DNA from: Candidatus Caenarcanales bacterium
GTDB taxonomy: Bacteria > Cyanobacteriota > Vampirovibrionia > 2-02-FULL-35-15
Direction: 5' to 3'
DNA: 59,261 bases
Assembly (NCBI GenBank): GCA_020050435.1
Contig: JAGVKQ010000002.1
Span: forward strand, 1 to 59,261
Position numbers and translations under genes: made by a program. Below the pieces are notes generated by a model. It had not been told where the DNA came from. It ran no database searches and worked only from the letters and a program-made list of their open reading frames with translations. Below are positions 15,987 to 23,864 of the stretch, piece after piece. Positions within the stretch are counted from its first letter, which is position 1. The number at the start of each line of letters is the position of its first letter.

Positions 15987-18038
15987 TTATTGAAATGGTG
16001 ATGGGGTTGCAAGAGGGGTAGAATCACATGAACATGGAACAAGAAATGGTACCCAACTAGCACAATGTCCGACGACTCCAAGATTATTAGTACAAGGATA
16101 TCCTGGCTTAGCGCATGAAAGATTAGAATTCTCTCCACAAGATACAAGTCCGCAGCAACAAGAGATATTACTATGAGGATGGGTCCCCGCAGGGCACGTT
16201 CCAGGATTTGGCTGACATCCTGCCAATCCAGCACATATATTAGGTGTAGAAGTAGGCGTTGGAGTCGCTGTTGGGGTAGGAGTCGGAGTCGGTGTCGGGT
16301 TTCCACAATAGCTCATGCTTGAATATTCACTTTTTACACAAGTTAATCCTTTACAACATGGACCAGCATTAGTACACTCTCCACTTGAAGGGATACAACA
16401 TCTCCCAACACTACTACAAAAGAAGCCAGTACAGGCACGCTCACAGGTTCGTCCAGGACAACACTTTCTATAAGTATCGTGACAAGATCCTCCAAGAAGT
16501 GCACAAGTATTTTCACAAATACCATTACTACAAGTACCCGCAAGACAGGGCTCTTGTCCTTGTTTAGTACAACAAGGTTGACCTACTAAAAGTCCACATT
16601 GGACACACTTATTATTTCCATCACAAATTGAATTAGAGGAATTACATGGATTATTGTTTGGATTTGGAAGTGGACAACAATCAGAACCATTAGAACCACA
16701 GGATTCACACCTACCAGATTTACAAACATTCCCTACCTGACAAGCATTTCCAGAAGGACAACAAGACTGTCCCTGTCCACCACAAAGGTCACATTTTCCA
16801 CCTACACATTGTAGATTAGAAGAATTACAAGCACCGCCATTACAACAAGGTTGTCCAATAAAACCACAGTTCTGACATGTTCCATCTTTACATTGACCAA
16901 ATTGACAAACATTACCAGGACAACAAGAGTTACCAATATTTCCACAATTTTGACATTTTCCATCTATACATTGACCAGACATGCAGGCAGGGTCAGTCGT
17001 ACAACAAGGATCATTTAAATAACCACAAAATTTACATTTACCATCAGTACAAGCGAGATTATCATTGCATGGGTTTTCACCTGGAGCTGTACAACAAAGA
17101 TTGTCTATAAAACCGCAGGTTTTACATTTATTATCTGCTGAATCACATGACAAGCCAGACATACACATGCCATCACTGCAACAATTAGCATAGAGACCAC
17201 CACAATTTTTACATGTACCATTGTCACAAGTATCAGAAGAATAACGACATGAAGGCTTACTTGGATCAGTACAGCAAGGATCATTTGTCCCACCACAGTA
17301 TGAACAAACATTTGAAGAAGTGCAGCTAACTAAACTGGGCATTCTACATCCACCCCCTGGGCAACAATCACGTCCAGGATAACCACAAGGTTTACATTTA
17401 TTATCAGGACTACTACAGACTAGTGTATCCATACCACTACAAGCTGTAGAACCAGAACAGCATGACTGGTATACCTGACCACAACGAGCAGAGTAGTTTT
17501 TTTCATTTGGTTTTTTATTTTTCTTTTTATTTAAACTCTTAGCGTATAGCTTACTCTCTTTAGATAGACATCTAGATTCTTTACCTTTTTTTATACATTT
17601 TAGATTCTTAGAACATTCAGCAGTGTTTCTACAAACTTCACCTTCTAAAATTCTGCACAGGCTATTTTCACAAACACCATTCAAACACTCATTATCTGAA
17701 CTACAAGAAATATTTTCACTCAGTATAGCCTTCTTACATACATAATTTACATCATCCTCATCTTCTGAGCCAACTTCACAAAGAGCAGATTTATCTTTAA
17801 TATAATCACAACAATCATTGTCATCACTACAGTCTTCTCCTGAACTCTTACAAATAGACAATTCAATAGAACGACTTTGATCGCCAAAACCATTTGCATC
17901 ATTATTTTTTATCTGAACAGGTTCAATCTCATCAAAACTTTCAATACCGCTGGGAGTAAAATCATCATTATCAATCTGAGCCTTTACTTGAAAAGATAAA
18001 GCTAAAATAATAAAAATAAAAAATATAATTCTCTTCAA
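15987..18038 (-). CDS. Secreted protein with tandem cysteine-knot-like CGxxxxxCC repeats
   Basis: This protein of about 683 residues probably starts at the TTG at 18038, preceded by GGAGA; that gives an ideal signal peptide (KRIIFFIFIILALSF, VKAQ). The N-terminal third has knottin-like cysteine clusters (CKSSGEDCSDDNDCC). A tandem array of eleven roughly 30-45 residue units follows, each carrying CG-x5/6-CC and a CxxGxCxxC spacing (CGYPGRDCC, CGNIGNSCC, CGFIGQPCC). A Pro/Thr linker (TPTPTPTPT) and two more cysteine-rich units end the protein. Cys content this high implies oxidative folding outside the cytoplasm. Similar arrays occur in uncharacterised bacterial surface proteins and in eukaryotic toxin or keratin-associated proteins. 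Function unknown. Confidence 0.8.
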   Translation of the reverse strand: MKRIIFFIFIILALSFQVKAQIDNDDFTPSGIESFDEIEPVQIKNNDANGFGDQSRSIELSICKSSGEDCSDDNDCCDYIKDKSALCEVGSEDEDDVNYVCKKAILSENISCSSDNECLNGVCENSLCRILEGEVCRNTAECSKNLKCIKKGKESRCLSKESKLYAKSLNKKKNKKPNEKNYSARCGQVYQSCCSGSTACSGMDTLVCSSPDNKCKPCGYPGRDCCPGGGCRMPSLVSCTSSNVCSYCGGTNDPCCTDPSKPSCRYSSDTCDNGTCKNCGGLYANCCSDGMCMSGLSCDSADNKCKTCGFIDNLCCTAPGENPCNDNLACTDGKCKFCGYLNDPCCTTDPACMSGQCIDGKCQNCGNIGNSCCPGNVCQFGQCKDGTCQNCGFIGQPCCNGGACNSSNLQCVGGKCDLCGGQGQSCCPSGNACQVGNVCKSGRCESCGSNGSDCCPLPNPNNNPCNSSNSICDGNNKCVQCGLLVGQPCCTKQGQEPCLAGTCSNGICENTCALLGGSCHDTYRKCCPGRTCERACTGFFCSSVGRCCIPSSGECTNAGPCCKGLTCVKSEYSSMSYCGNPTPTPTPTPTATPTPTSTPNICAGLAGCQPNPGTCPAGTHPHSNISCCCGLVSCGENSNLSCAKPGYPCTNNLGVVGHCASWVPFLVPCSCDSTPLATPSPFQ

Positions 18039-18146
18039 GATGAATACATCTCCAACATCTATAGAATTGCTTAAAAGAATTAACAAGAGGTTAATTCCGA
18101 TTTAATTATATTTAACTTACAGTAAGTATAACCCTAACATACAGCA

Positions 18147-18551
18147 TTAAGTCCCAATTTTAACAATAAAATGGAAGTTTTCTTTTGAAATAGGCATAAC
18201 AGAAAGTCTGCTTTGTTTTATAAGAGGCAGTTCAGCTAGCTTTTTTTCTTCTTTTATCATTTCAAGTGTAATGGGGGTTTTTAATTTTCTAACGGGCTTT
18301 AAATCTACTACAACCCACGCTCCAGTTTTATCAGTAGGATCCTGATAGTGTTCTTTTATAACTTCTGAAATCCCAACAATTTCTTTACTACTAACACTAT
18401 GATAAACAAGAACTTGATCACCCTTTTTCATCAATTTTAAATTGTTTCTAGCCTGGTAATTTCTAACACCATCCCATGTAACTTTACCTTCAGATAAAAG
18501 TTTTTCAAAGCTATATTCTTCAGGTTCAGTTTTAACCAAAAAATAATTCAT
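18147..18551 (-). CDS. EVE-domain protein (modified-base reader fold)
   Basis: A 134-residue single-domain protein beginning MNYFLVKTEPEEYSFEKL and containing VTWDGVRNYQARNNLK, KGDQVLVYHS and VDLKPVRKL, hallmarks of the EVE (PUA-like) domain of thymocyte nuclear protein 1. Family members bind modified nucleobases in DNA or RNA, with an aromatic cage. The bacterial stand-alone form is of unknown role. It lies 18 bp downstream of an unknown helical protein gene on the same strand and may be cotranscribed with it. No restriction or methylation gene is nearby. Confidence 0.9.
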   Translation of the reverse strand: MNYFLVKTEPEEYSFEKLLSEGKVTWDGVRNYQARNNLKLMKKGDQVLVYHSVSSKEIVGISEVIKEHYQDPTDKTGAWVVVDLKPVRKLKTPITLEMIKEEKKLAELPLIKQSRLSVMPISKENFHFIVKIGT

Positions 18552-18569
18552 AGAAATTATTATAACTTA

Positions 18570-18971
18570 TTACTCGAAGAACCCATTAAATTCAGAGCTT
18601 TCAATAGATTTAGCTTTAGAAGGGGAGAATGTGATTACATTTTCTTTATTTATATCAGGGTTAAAAAGCTTTAAATAATCATCCAGTAAAAGATGAATAC
18701 CACTCAAAATTTCACTTTTTCTATATTCATTTGAATTATTTTCAAAAGCAACAAGATTACAGCCCAGCCTTGATTCTAAAAGTTTGATTTTATCTAAATC
18801 ATCTTTGTTTAACTTCGCGGGGTTTCTCATTTGGTTAACACTAAGTTCTGACTCAAGCTTTGCTATTTGTTTAAACTTCTTATAAGCTTGCAGTAAAACC
18901 TTAAAATGATCTAAAGAATCTTGTTCACTTTCTTTAAATTGATTTTTATTTGTATTTAAATTCTTTCCCAT
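18570..18971 (-). CDS. Uncharacterised helical protein
   Basis: Starting from the first in-frame ATG (18971) the product is 133 residues; an upstream TTG at 19022 would add 17. The protein is Lys/Asn/Glu-rich and looks helical (DHFKVLLQAYKKFKQIAKLESE), with no signal peptide and no recognised motif. It ends in SSEFNGFFE. No convincing Shine-Dalgarno sequence precedes either start. It is followed after 18 bp by the EVE gene and runs divergent from the FadN-like gene. I do not recognise a family. Confidence 0.5.
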   Translation of the reverse strand: MGKNLNTNKNQFKESEQDSLDHFKVLLQAYKKFKQIAKLESELSVNQMRNPAKLNKDDLDKIKLLESRLGCNLVAFENNSNEYRKSEILSGIHLLLDDYLKLFNPDINKENVITFSPSKAKSIESSEFNGFFE

Positions 18972-19101
18972 AAACAATGGGACGAGGAAGAGTCTCCACT
19001 GTTTCCAAGTATGACTTATCAAAGAACATTAGGGCTTGCCCTGAATTACATCTTTCTTAACATTGATCAGATAGTTGCTATGATTTGTAATGGAGAAAAA
19101 A

Positions 19102-21567
19102 ATGATTAAAGACAAATATGAGGTTTTTAAAGAATTAGATATTTCAAGTTCTACAGAATTATTAAAGCAAATTCAAAAAAATGGCACCATCGTTTTTGGT
19201 GCATCAGGAGAAATGGGCTCTAAGATTTCTTCCACTTTCGCCAGAGCCAACACACCTGTCATCATGCAAGATATTAATGAAAAAAAATTAATTGAGTCTA
19301 AAGAAGCAGCCCTTACTACACTTGAAAAGGCTGCCTCAAAGAAAAAGCTTTCAAAGAAACAATTAGAAATTATAAAACAAAGGAAACTAATAAATGAAAT
19401 TGCTGTTTTCCCTGAAGGAGGGAAAATCCCCTTCAATGAAATTAACTCTCCAGAGGAAGCCATATCATTCTTAGAGAAATCTATTCCAACTCTTAAAGAG
19501 AAATATTCAACTTCATTTATGCTTCTTGAAGCTGGTCCAGAAATTACTTCATTCAAGCAAGATGTTTTTAAATTTTTTAGCTATGCACTAAAAGATGAGA
19601 ATGCGGTTTTAGCTACAAATACCTCATCATTAAAAGTAGATGATATAGGTAATAAAGTTAAAAATCCAGAAAGAGTAGTTGGTTTTCACTACTTTTTACC
19701 AGCACACATAAATTCATTAGTTGAAATAATAGCTGGGACTAAGACTTCTCCAGAAGTTGTTCAAGCTATGCAAGATTTAGCCATTTCAATGGGTAAGAAG
19801 CCTATCATTGCCTGGAAGGATTCTAATGGTGCCATAGCAAATAGGATACTCGTAGGTGTTTTAAATGAAGCGGCAAAGCTTTACGATGAAGGAGCTGGGT
19901 CACAGTCATTAATTGACAAGATTTTTCTTGAGACTTTTTACCCTAAGCAAATCACCATTGCTACCAGTAAAGCTCAAAAACAATTTCAAGCAGCACCTAA
20001 GCTTTCTTTCTTTAAAGATGAAAAGTCTTTATACGCCAAGATAAAAGAATGTGATAACTCCATGAAAAAGGAGGTAAAGACGTTGTATACAACGTCTCAA
20101 CAGAAAAAAGAACTCCTAGAAACAGCAGAAGGGAGACTTAGACAAAAAGTTTTATATGCTCAGATATTAGAAAATCACGCAGAGTTAGGGTCATTTTTTA
20201 CACCTGCTCCCTGTGTAGCAAAGTTAAAAGTAAAAGCACAAGAACAAATAAAAAAAATCAGGGAAGCTGTAAGTAATATTGAAAATGATTTTGAAATTAT
20301 TCCTTTTAATTTTCCAGAACCCAATCAACAGCCACAATCCACCAGCCAAAAGCCACTAGTCATATCCGATCGCCTAAAAGCAGCCTATATCTGCATCTCA
20401 CAAGAAATTTACAATGAAGGATTAGGTACAATTCATGATATAGAGCTTGCTTGTAAAGAAGGGTTTAAATGGAACATAGGACCATTTGAGTTAATTTATT
20501 CTTTAGGTAAAGATGAAGTGGAAAGACTAAGCAAATCAGCAAGTGAAAAAATAACAGGGGGAACTGGCATTTCAAAATCTGGCGAAGTCGTGAATGTAAA
20601 GGAATCAGACATTTCAGGCATTCAAACCTACACACAAAACAATATTGGATTTATAGTACTGGGAAGGTTACATATTCAAAATCTTCAAATGATGCAAAAC
20701 TCATTGGGTCCATTAACATTAAGAGCCCTTGAATCTGCTATTAAAGACTTAGAAAATAGTTCTGTAAAAGCTATTGTAATCAGGAGCCAAGGTGGTGGAG
20801 CATTTTGCTCTGGAGCAGATTTAGACTATATAAATGGTTTAAATTGGGACACGGAAAAAATTCTCGCTTACAGAAATCAAGGGAAAAATTTAATGGCTGA
20901 AATTGCAAATTGCAAAAAGCCTACTATTGCTATTGTAGATGGACCTGCTATAGGTGGCGGATTAGAGCTTGCTCTTGCTTGTGATTATAGAGTTATGACT
21001 GATCAAGCTTTTGTAGCAATGCCAGAAGTAGCTCTTGGAATTATTCCAGACTGGGGTGGAACAGAAAGACTTCCAGCCATAATAGGAAAAGACCTAGCAA
21101 AAAGAATGATATGCACTGCAGAGTTAAAGAATCTGGGACTAAAGTTAAATGCTGAAGATGCTTATGCTTTAGGACTTGCTGATGTTTTCTGTCTTCAAAG
21201 TGAACTTCCTATTTTATTAGGAGATTTAATAACAGGAAAAGCTAATGTAAACATTTTCACCAAATCAGCTCCTAAATTAAATCATGAAAGAAAAGACTAT
21301 CCTGAGAATATAACTAAGAAATTCTACTTAAATAAGCCTTTTAAGCATAAGCCAAGATGGATTACATGCCATGCAGCAAAGTTTGCTGAGAAGCTTATAG
21401 ATCACTCTCATGACCTTAATTACTCTAAGAGAGTGGATGATGATGATGCTTTTAGAGAACTAATCAAATCTGGCAAGCTTGTAGCAAAGATCTATATAAA
21501 TCCTTTTATTTCTCTTGCACAGAATAAAGTTTTAGCACCAATGTTTGAAAAAATAGGGTTATTGTAG
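19102..21567 (+). CDS. FadN-like 3-hydroxyacyl-CoA dehydrogenase / enoyl-CoA hydratase fusion
   Basis: Catalyses two consecutive beta-oxidation steps (hydration of enoyl-CoA and NAD-dependent oxidation of 3-hydroxyacyl-CoA). The domain order is dehydrogenase first, hydratase last, as in Bacillus FadN and opposite to FadB/FadJ. The Rossmann motif reads GASGEMGS. The catalytic His is in VGFHYFLPAHINSLVEI, a variant of the usual HFFNP. The hydratase half shows FCSGADLDYI, DGPAIGGGLELALACDYR and PEVALGIIPDWGGTERL, with both acid residues kept. GGAG 6 bases before 19102 favours that ATG over 19090. A patatin-like hydrolase gene follows after 62 bp, suggesting lipid degradation. Confidence 0.88.
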   Translation: MIKDKYEVFKELDISSSTELLKQIQKNGTIVFGASGEMGSKISSTFARANTPVIMQDINEKKLIESKEAALTTLEKAASKKKLSKKQLEIIKQRKLINEIAVFPEGGKIPFNEINSPEEAISFLEKSIPTLKEKYSTSFMLLEAGPEITSFKQDVFKFFSYALKDENAVLATNTSSLKVDDIGNKVKNPERVVGFHYFLPAHINSLVEIIAGTKTSPEVVQAMQDLAISMGKKPIIAWKDSNGAIANRILVGVLNEAAKLYDEGAGSQSLIDKIFLETFYPKQITIATSKAQKQFQAAPKLSFFKDEKSLYAKIKECDNSMKKEVKTLYTTSQQKKELLETAEGRLRQKVLYAQILENHAELGSFFTPAPCVAKLKVKAQEQIKKIREAVSNIENDFEIIPFNFPEPNQQPQSTSQKPLVISDRLKAAYICISQEIYNEGLGTIHDIELACKEGFKWNIGPFELIYSLGKDEVERLSKSASEKITGGTGISKSGEVVNVKESDISGIQTYTQNNIGFIVLGRLHIQNLQMMQNSLGPLTLRALESAIKDLENSSVKAIVIRSQGGGAFCSGADLDYINGLNWDTEKILAYRNQGKNLMAEIANCKKPTIAIVDGPAIGGGLELALACDYRVMTDQAFVAMPEVALGIIPDWGGTERLPAIIGKDLAKRMICTAELKNLGLKLNAEDAYALGLADVFCLQSELPILLGDLITGKANVNIFTKSAPKLNHERKDYPENITKKFYLNKPFKHKPRWITCHAAKFAEKLIDHSHDLNYSKRVDDDDAFRELIKSGKLVAKIYINPFISLAQNKVLAPMFEKIGLL

Positions 21568-21629
21568 ATTTTTTTGATTAAATAAGATACTATTAAAAAC
21601 AAGTTGTTTAACTGAAAGAAAAATATTTA

Positions 21630-23123
21630 ATGATAGCTGTTTCATCAAACGAGCCTATTAATATTCGTACAGGAAACAAGCCAGAAAAAGCTGGTGAGGT
21701 TCTATCTAATCCAAGGCGATTTACTTCTCATAATTTACCCGTATCTAAACAATTTGATGAATGGATTAATGAAAGTGTCACTGAAGGTTGTAAAAGTAAC
21801 GGAAGAATAAGATTTTTATTAACTAGTGAAATCAAAGCTCTTTTACATTCACTTACCGATGCAGACCAAGAAAAACTAGCGAATATAATAAAAGCCATAA
21901 AGCAAGATAAAACACATCACCACTTATATAGAGGAATGATTTTTGGTGGTGGTGAAATAAGAGTAGTTCCAGAAGTAGCTGGGGCTATGATAATTAATAC
22001 CATTGCTATTCTCTCTGGTCTAAAAAAACAAGAAGGTTTATTTAATAGGTTTTATGGTTGTTCAGCTGGTGCCATGCCAGCAGGTGCCATGGCTATGCAT
22101 GGATTAAATTCTCAAATGCTAGATGAAAGTACAAAAACTCAATATGGCAAATTTTATATGGACAGACCAAAATTTGAACACTGGATAAACAAATGCTATG
22201 CAAGATCATTTGCATCCACTACAGGAAGAGCTGTAGATATAGTTACTGGTCATCATTTGGAAGAACTAGGAACAGAATTCGATGTATGTGCTGGGAAAAT
22301 GAATGGCAAGGCAAAAGAATCTACAATGTTATTAAAATTATTAAGAGGCCAACTTGGAATAGAAACTAAGAACATACCGCTAGCAAAAATAGGAAGCGCT
22401 ACTGCCAATTTACCGTGTCTTTTTTATTATCCATGGGATAGAACATTTGGAAATTGCGTTTTAGAAGAAGGAAAAGATTGTTTCTTTGATGCAGGACTAA
22501 TTCCTGGAAATGATTTACCACTTGATCCTATTAGAGAAGAAGTAGAACAATATAGAGTAGACAGATCTAAATTACCATCATTTTACTTTTTAATAGGCAA
22601 TCAAGCAGCAACTAAAGATCAGGTCAGGACTTTAAGAGAACTAGGTGGTAGAGAAGAAAAAGAAAAAAACATTAATCCAATGCTACTTAGATTCGGCAGC
22701 AAGTTATTAAGTTTACTCTACATGTTTTCTTCAGGTAATAAAACATTGGAAGCCATTAATGATCTTGGAATAGATAGAGCTTATATAGAAGTGAGTTGTG
22801 CTGCTATAGACCCTAATACAAATAAAATAGAACAACTTAAGCCAGGAAATATAAATGCAAGAACTGAGACAAAAAAAACTTTATTACTAGCCAATATTCC
22901 TACAAAAGAATTCAGAGAAATGAATCATCCATTTGAAACAGTGATTGATCAATTACATTCAAAACTCATAGATGCTTCTTATATAAATTCACACGGTCAG
23001 CTGGGAAAAAGTCCTTATGATTTGTATCTAAGTGATATAGATTCGAAGATTACATTACCCCAAACCACTGACAAAGGACAATCAAGAAATGTATTTTTAG
23101 GTAGAGCTGCAGCTGCTTTATAA
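21630..23123 (+). CDS. Patatin-like phospholipase
   Basis: A 497-residue protein with the full patatin signature: oxyanion hole GGGEIR (residues 106-111), nucleophile elbow GCSAG (Ser145) and a later DAG in CFFDAGLIPGN that supplies the Asp of the Ser-Asp dyad. This fold hydrolyses acyl esters of membrane lipids. The N-terminal 95 residues and the roughly 200 residues after the dyad are not recognisable and make it longer than minimal patatins. No signal peptide or membrane helix, so probably cytosolic or delivered by another route. It sits directly after the beta-oxidation gene and before a hairpin terminator, consistent with a lipid-use operon (inference). Confidence 0.75.
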   Translation: MIAVSSNEPINIRTGNKPEKAGEVLSNPRRFTSHNLPVSKQFDEWINESVTEGCKSNGRIRFLLTSEIKALLHSLTDADQEKLANIIKAIKQDKTHHHLYRGMIFGGGEIRVVPEVAGAMIINTIAILSGLKKQEGLFNRFYGCSAGAMPAGAMAMHGLNSQMLDESTKTQYGKFYMDRPKFEHWINKCYARSFASTTGRAVDIVTGHHLEELGTEFDVCAGKMNGKAKESTMLLKLLRGQLGIETKNIPLAKIGSATANLPCLFYYPWDRTFGNCVLEEGKDCFFDAGLIPGNDLPLDPIREEVEQYRVDRSKLPSFYFLIGNQAATKDQVRTLRELGGREEKEKNINPMLLRFGSKLLSLLYMFSSGNKTLEAINDLGIDRAYIEVSCAAIDPNTNKIEQLKPGNINARTETKKTLLLANIPTKEFREMNHPFETVIDQLHSKLIDASYINSHGQLGKSPYDLYLSDIDSKITLPQTTDKGQSRNVFLGRAAAAL

Positions 23124-23155
23124 AAAAAAAGAACCTACTAAATTAGCAGGTTCTT
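23121..23155. terminator. Bidirectional intrinsic terminator
   Basis: An 8-bp perfect stem AAGAACCT / AGGTTCTT with an 11-base loop sits between the convergent patatin and histone-fold genes. The run of nine A before it gives a U-run for the minus-strand transcript; the plus-strand side has a weaker gtgtttttc. Confidence 0.8.
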
Positions 23156-23178
23156 AAGTGTTTTTCTTGAGATAAGGA

Positions 23179-23358
23179 TTATAAATCGCAAGGTCTTACT
23201 GTACTTCTGCCATTTTCTTTACAACGCTTCATTGCTTCTTTAAGCATTTCTTCTACTTTTGCAGAAAGAGCTTCAACAAGGTCACCATCTGATCTAAGTT
23301 CTGATTCTTTAATTAGATCTTTTATTTTAGAGCCAACTACTAAATTTTCTTTTGACAT
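23179..23358 (-). CDS. Small bacterial histone-fold protein (DUF1931-like)
   Basis: A 59-residue protein starting at the ATG at 23358, fixed by AAGGAG 5 bases upstream. After a short MSKENLVVG lead, the pattern SKIKDLIKESELRSDGDLVEAL, a long helix VEEMLKEAMKRCKENG and the ending GRSTVRPCDL match the histone-fold consensus of the DUF1931 group. The RAKANGRKTVRPRDL-type ending corresponds to the RKT-x3-D loop of archaeal histones. The protein is too short for the complete final helix. Histone-fold proteins in bacteria such as Bdellovibrio bind and bend DNA or coat it. Probable nucleoid-associated DNA-binding protein; monocistronic. Confidence 0.75.
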   Translation of the reverse strand: MSKENLVVGSKIKDLIKESELRSDGDLVEALSAKVEEMLKEAMKRCKENGRSTVRPCDL

Positions 23359-23421
23359 AAGCACTCCTTTGTTAGATTCCCTCAATTCTTCAATATTCTT
23401 AAGAATTAAGCCTTACAAAGA

Positions 23422-23427
23422 ATTATA
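23422..23427 (-). promoter_or_regulatory. Candidate -10 box for the histone-fold gene
   Basis: TATAAT on the minus strand, about 64 bases before the ATG at 23358, would give a leader of roughly 55 nt. No convincing -35 hexamer was seen at normal distance, so support is limited to the perfect hexamer and its position. Confidence 0.35.
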
Positions 23428-23567
23428 TTACATAGACTAATGAAAATTTACCAGAGGGGATAAGCACATTTTTTTACTAAACTGAATAATTAAGGCTTAA
23501 AAGTATGAATTTATGCAAATTTATTAGAATTTATACAATTCTAGACTTTTCAATTTAGAATTAACTT

Positions 23568-23864
23568 ATGGAAATTAAGAAACTAAATGAAGCAGAAATC
23601 AAAGTTAACCTTGAAAGGTTAAGAGACTGGAAGCTTGAAAATGGAAAGCTCCACAAGCTTTTCAAATTTAAAACTTTTAGAGATGCTTTTCAATTTATGA
23701 CTGGCGTTGCAATTGAAAGTGAAAAATTAAATCATCACCCAGAATGGTCTAATGTCTACGGAAATGTAGATGTGAAACTTATTACACATAAAGTAGCAGG
23801 CATTACTGAATTAGATTTTAAGTTAGCTGAGAAGATGGATGAAATTTTTACATATGGACAATGA
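23568..23864 (+). CDS. phhB: Pterin-4a-carbinolamine dehydratase
   Basis: This 98-residue protein has the dehydratase signature: KLNEAEIKVNLERLRDWKLENGKL, FKTFRDAFQFM, then the catalytic cluster NHHPEWSNVYGNVDVKL and a THKVAGITELDFKLAEKMDE ending. The His-His-Pro pair binds the pterin. The enzyme recycles 4a-hydroxytetrahydropterin made by aromatic amino-acid hydroxylases. No hydroxylase gene is in the window; stand-alone PCD genes are also known in molybdopterin contexts. Its last 17 bases overlap the end of the convergent IorA-like gene, which also belongs to aromatic amino-acid metabolism, but the opposite orientation argues against co-regulation. Confidence 0.9.
   Translation: MEIKKLNEAEIKVNLERLRDWKLENGKLHKLFKFKTFRDAFQFMTGVAIESEKLNHHPEWSNVYGNVDVKLITHKVAGITELDFKLAEKMDEIFTYGQ

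Noticed and set aside
16343-17311. ORFs antisense to or in other frames of the cysteine-rich protein
   Set aside because: They arise from the repeated TGT/TGC codons in the array; the signal-peptide-bearing frame explains the region.
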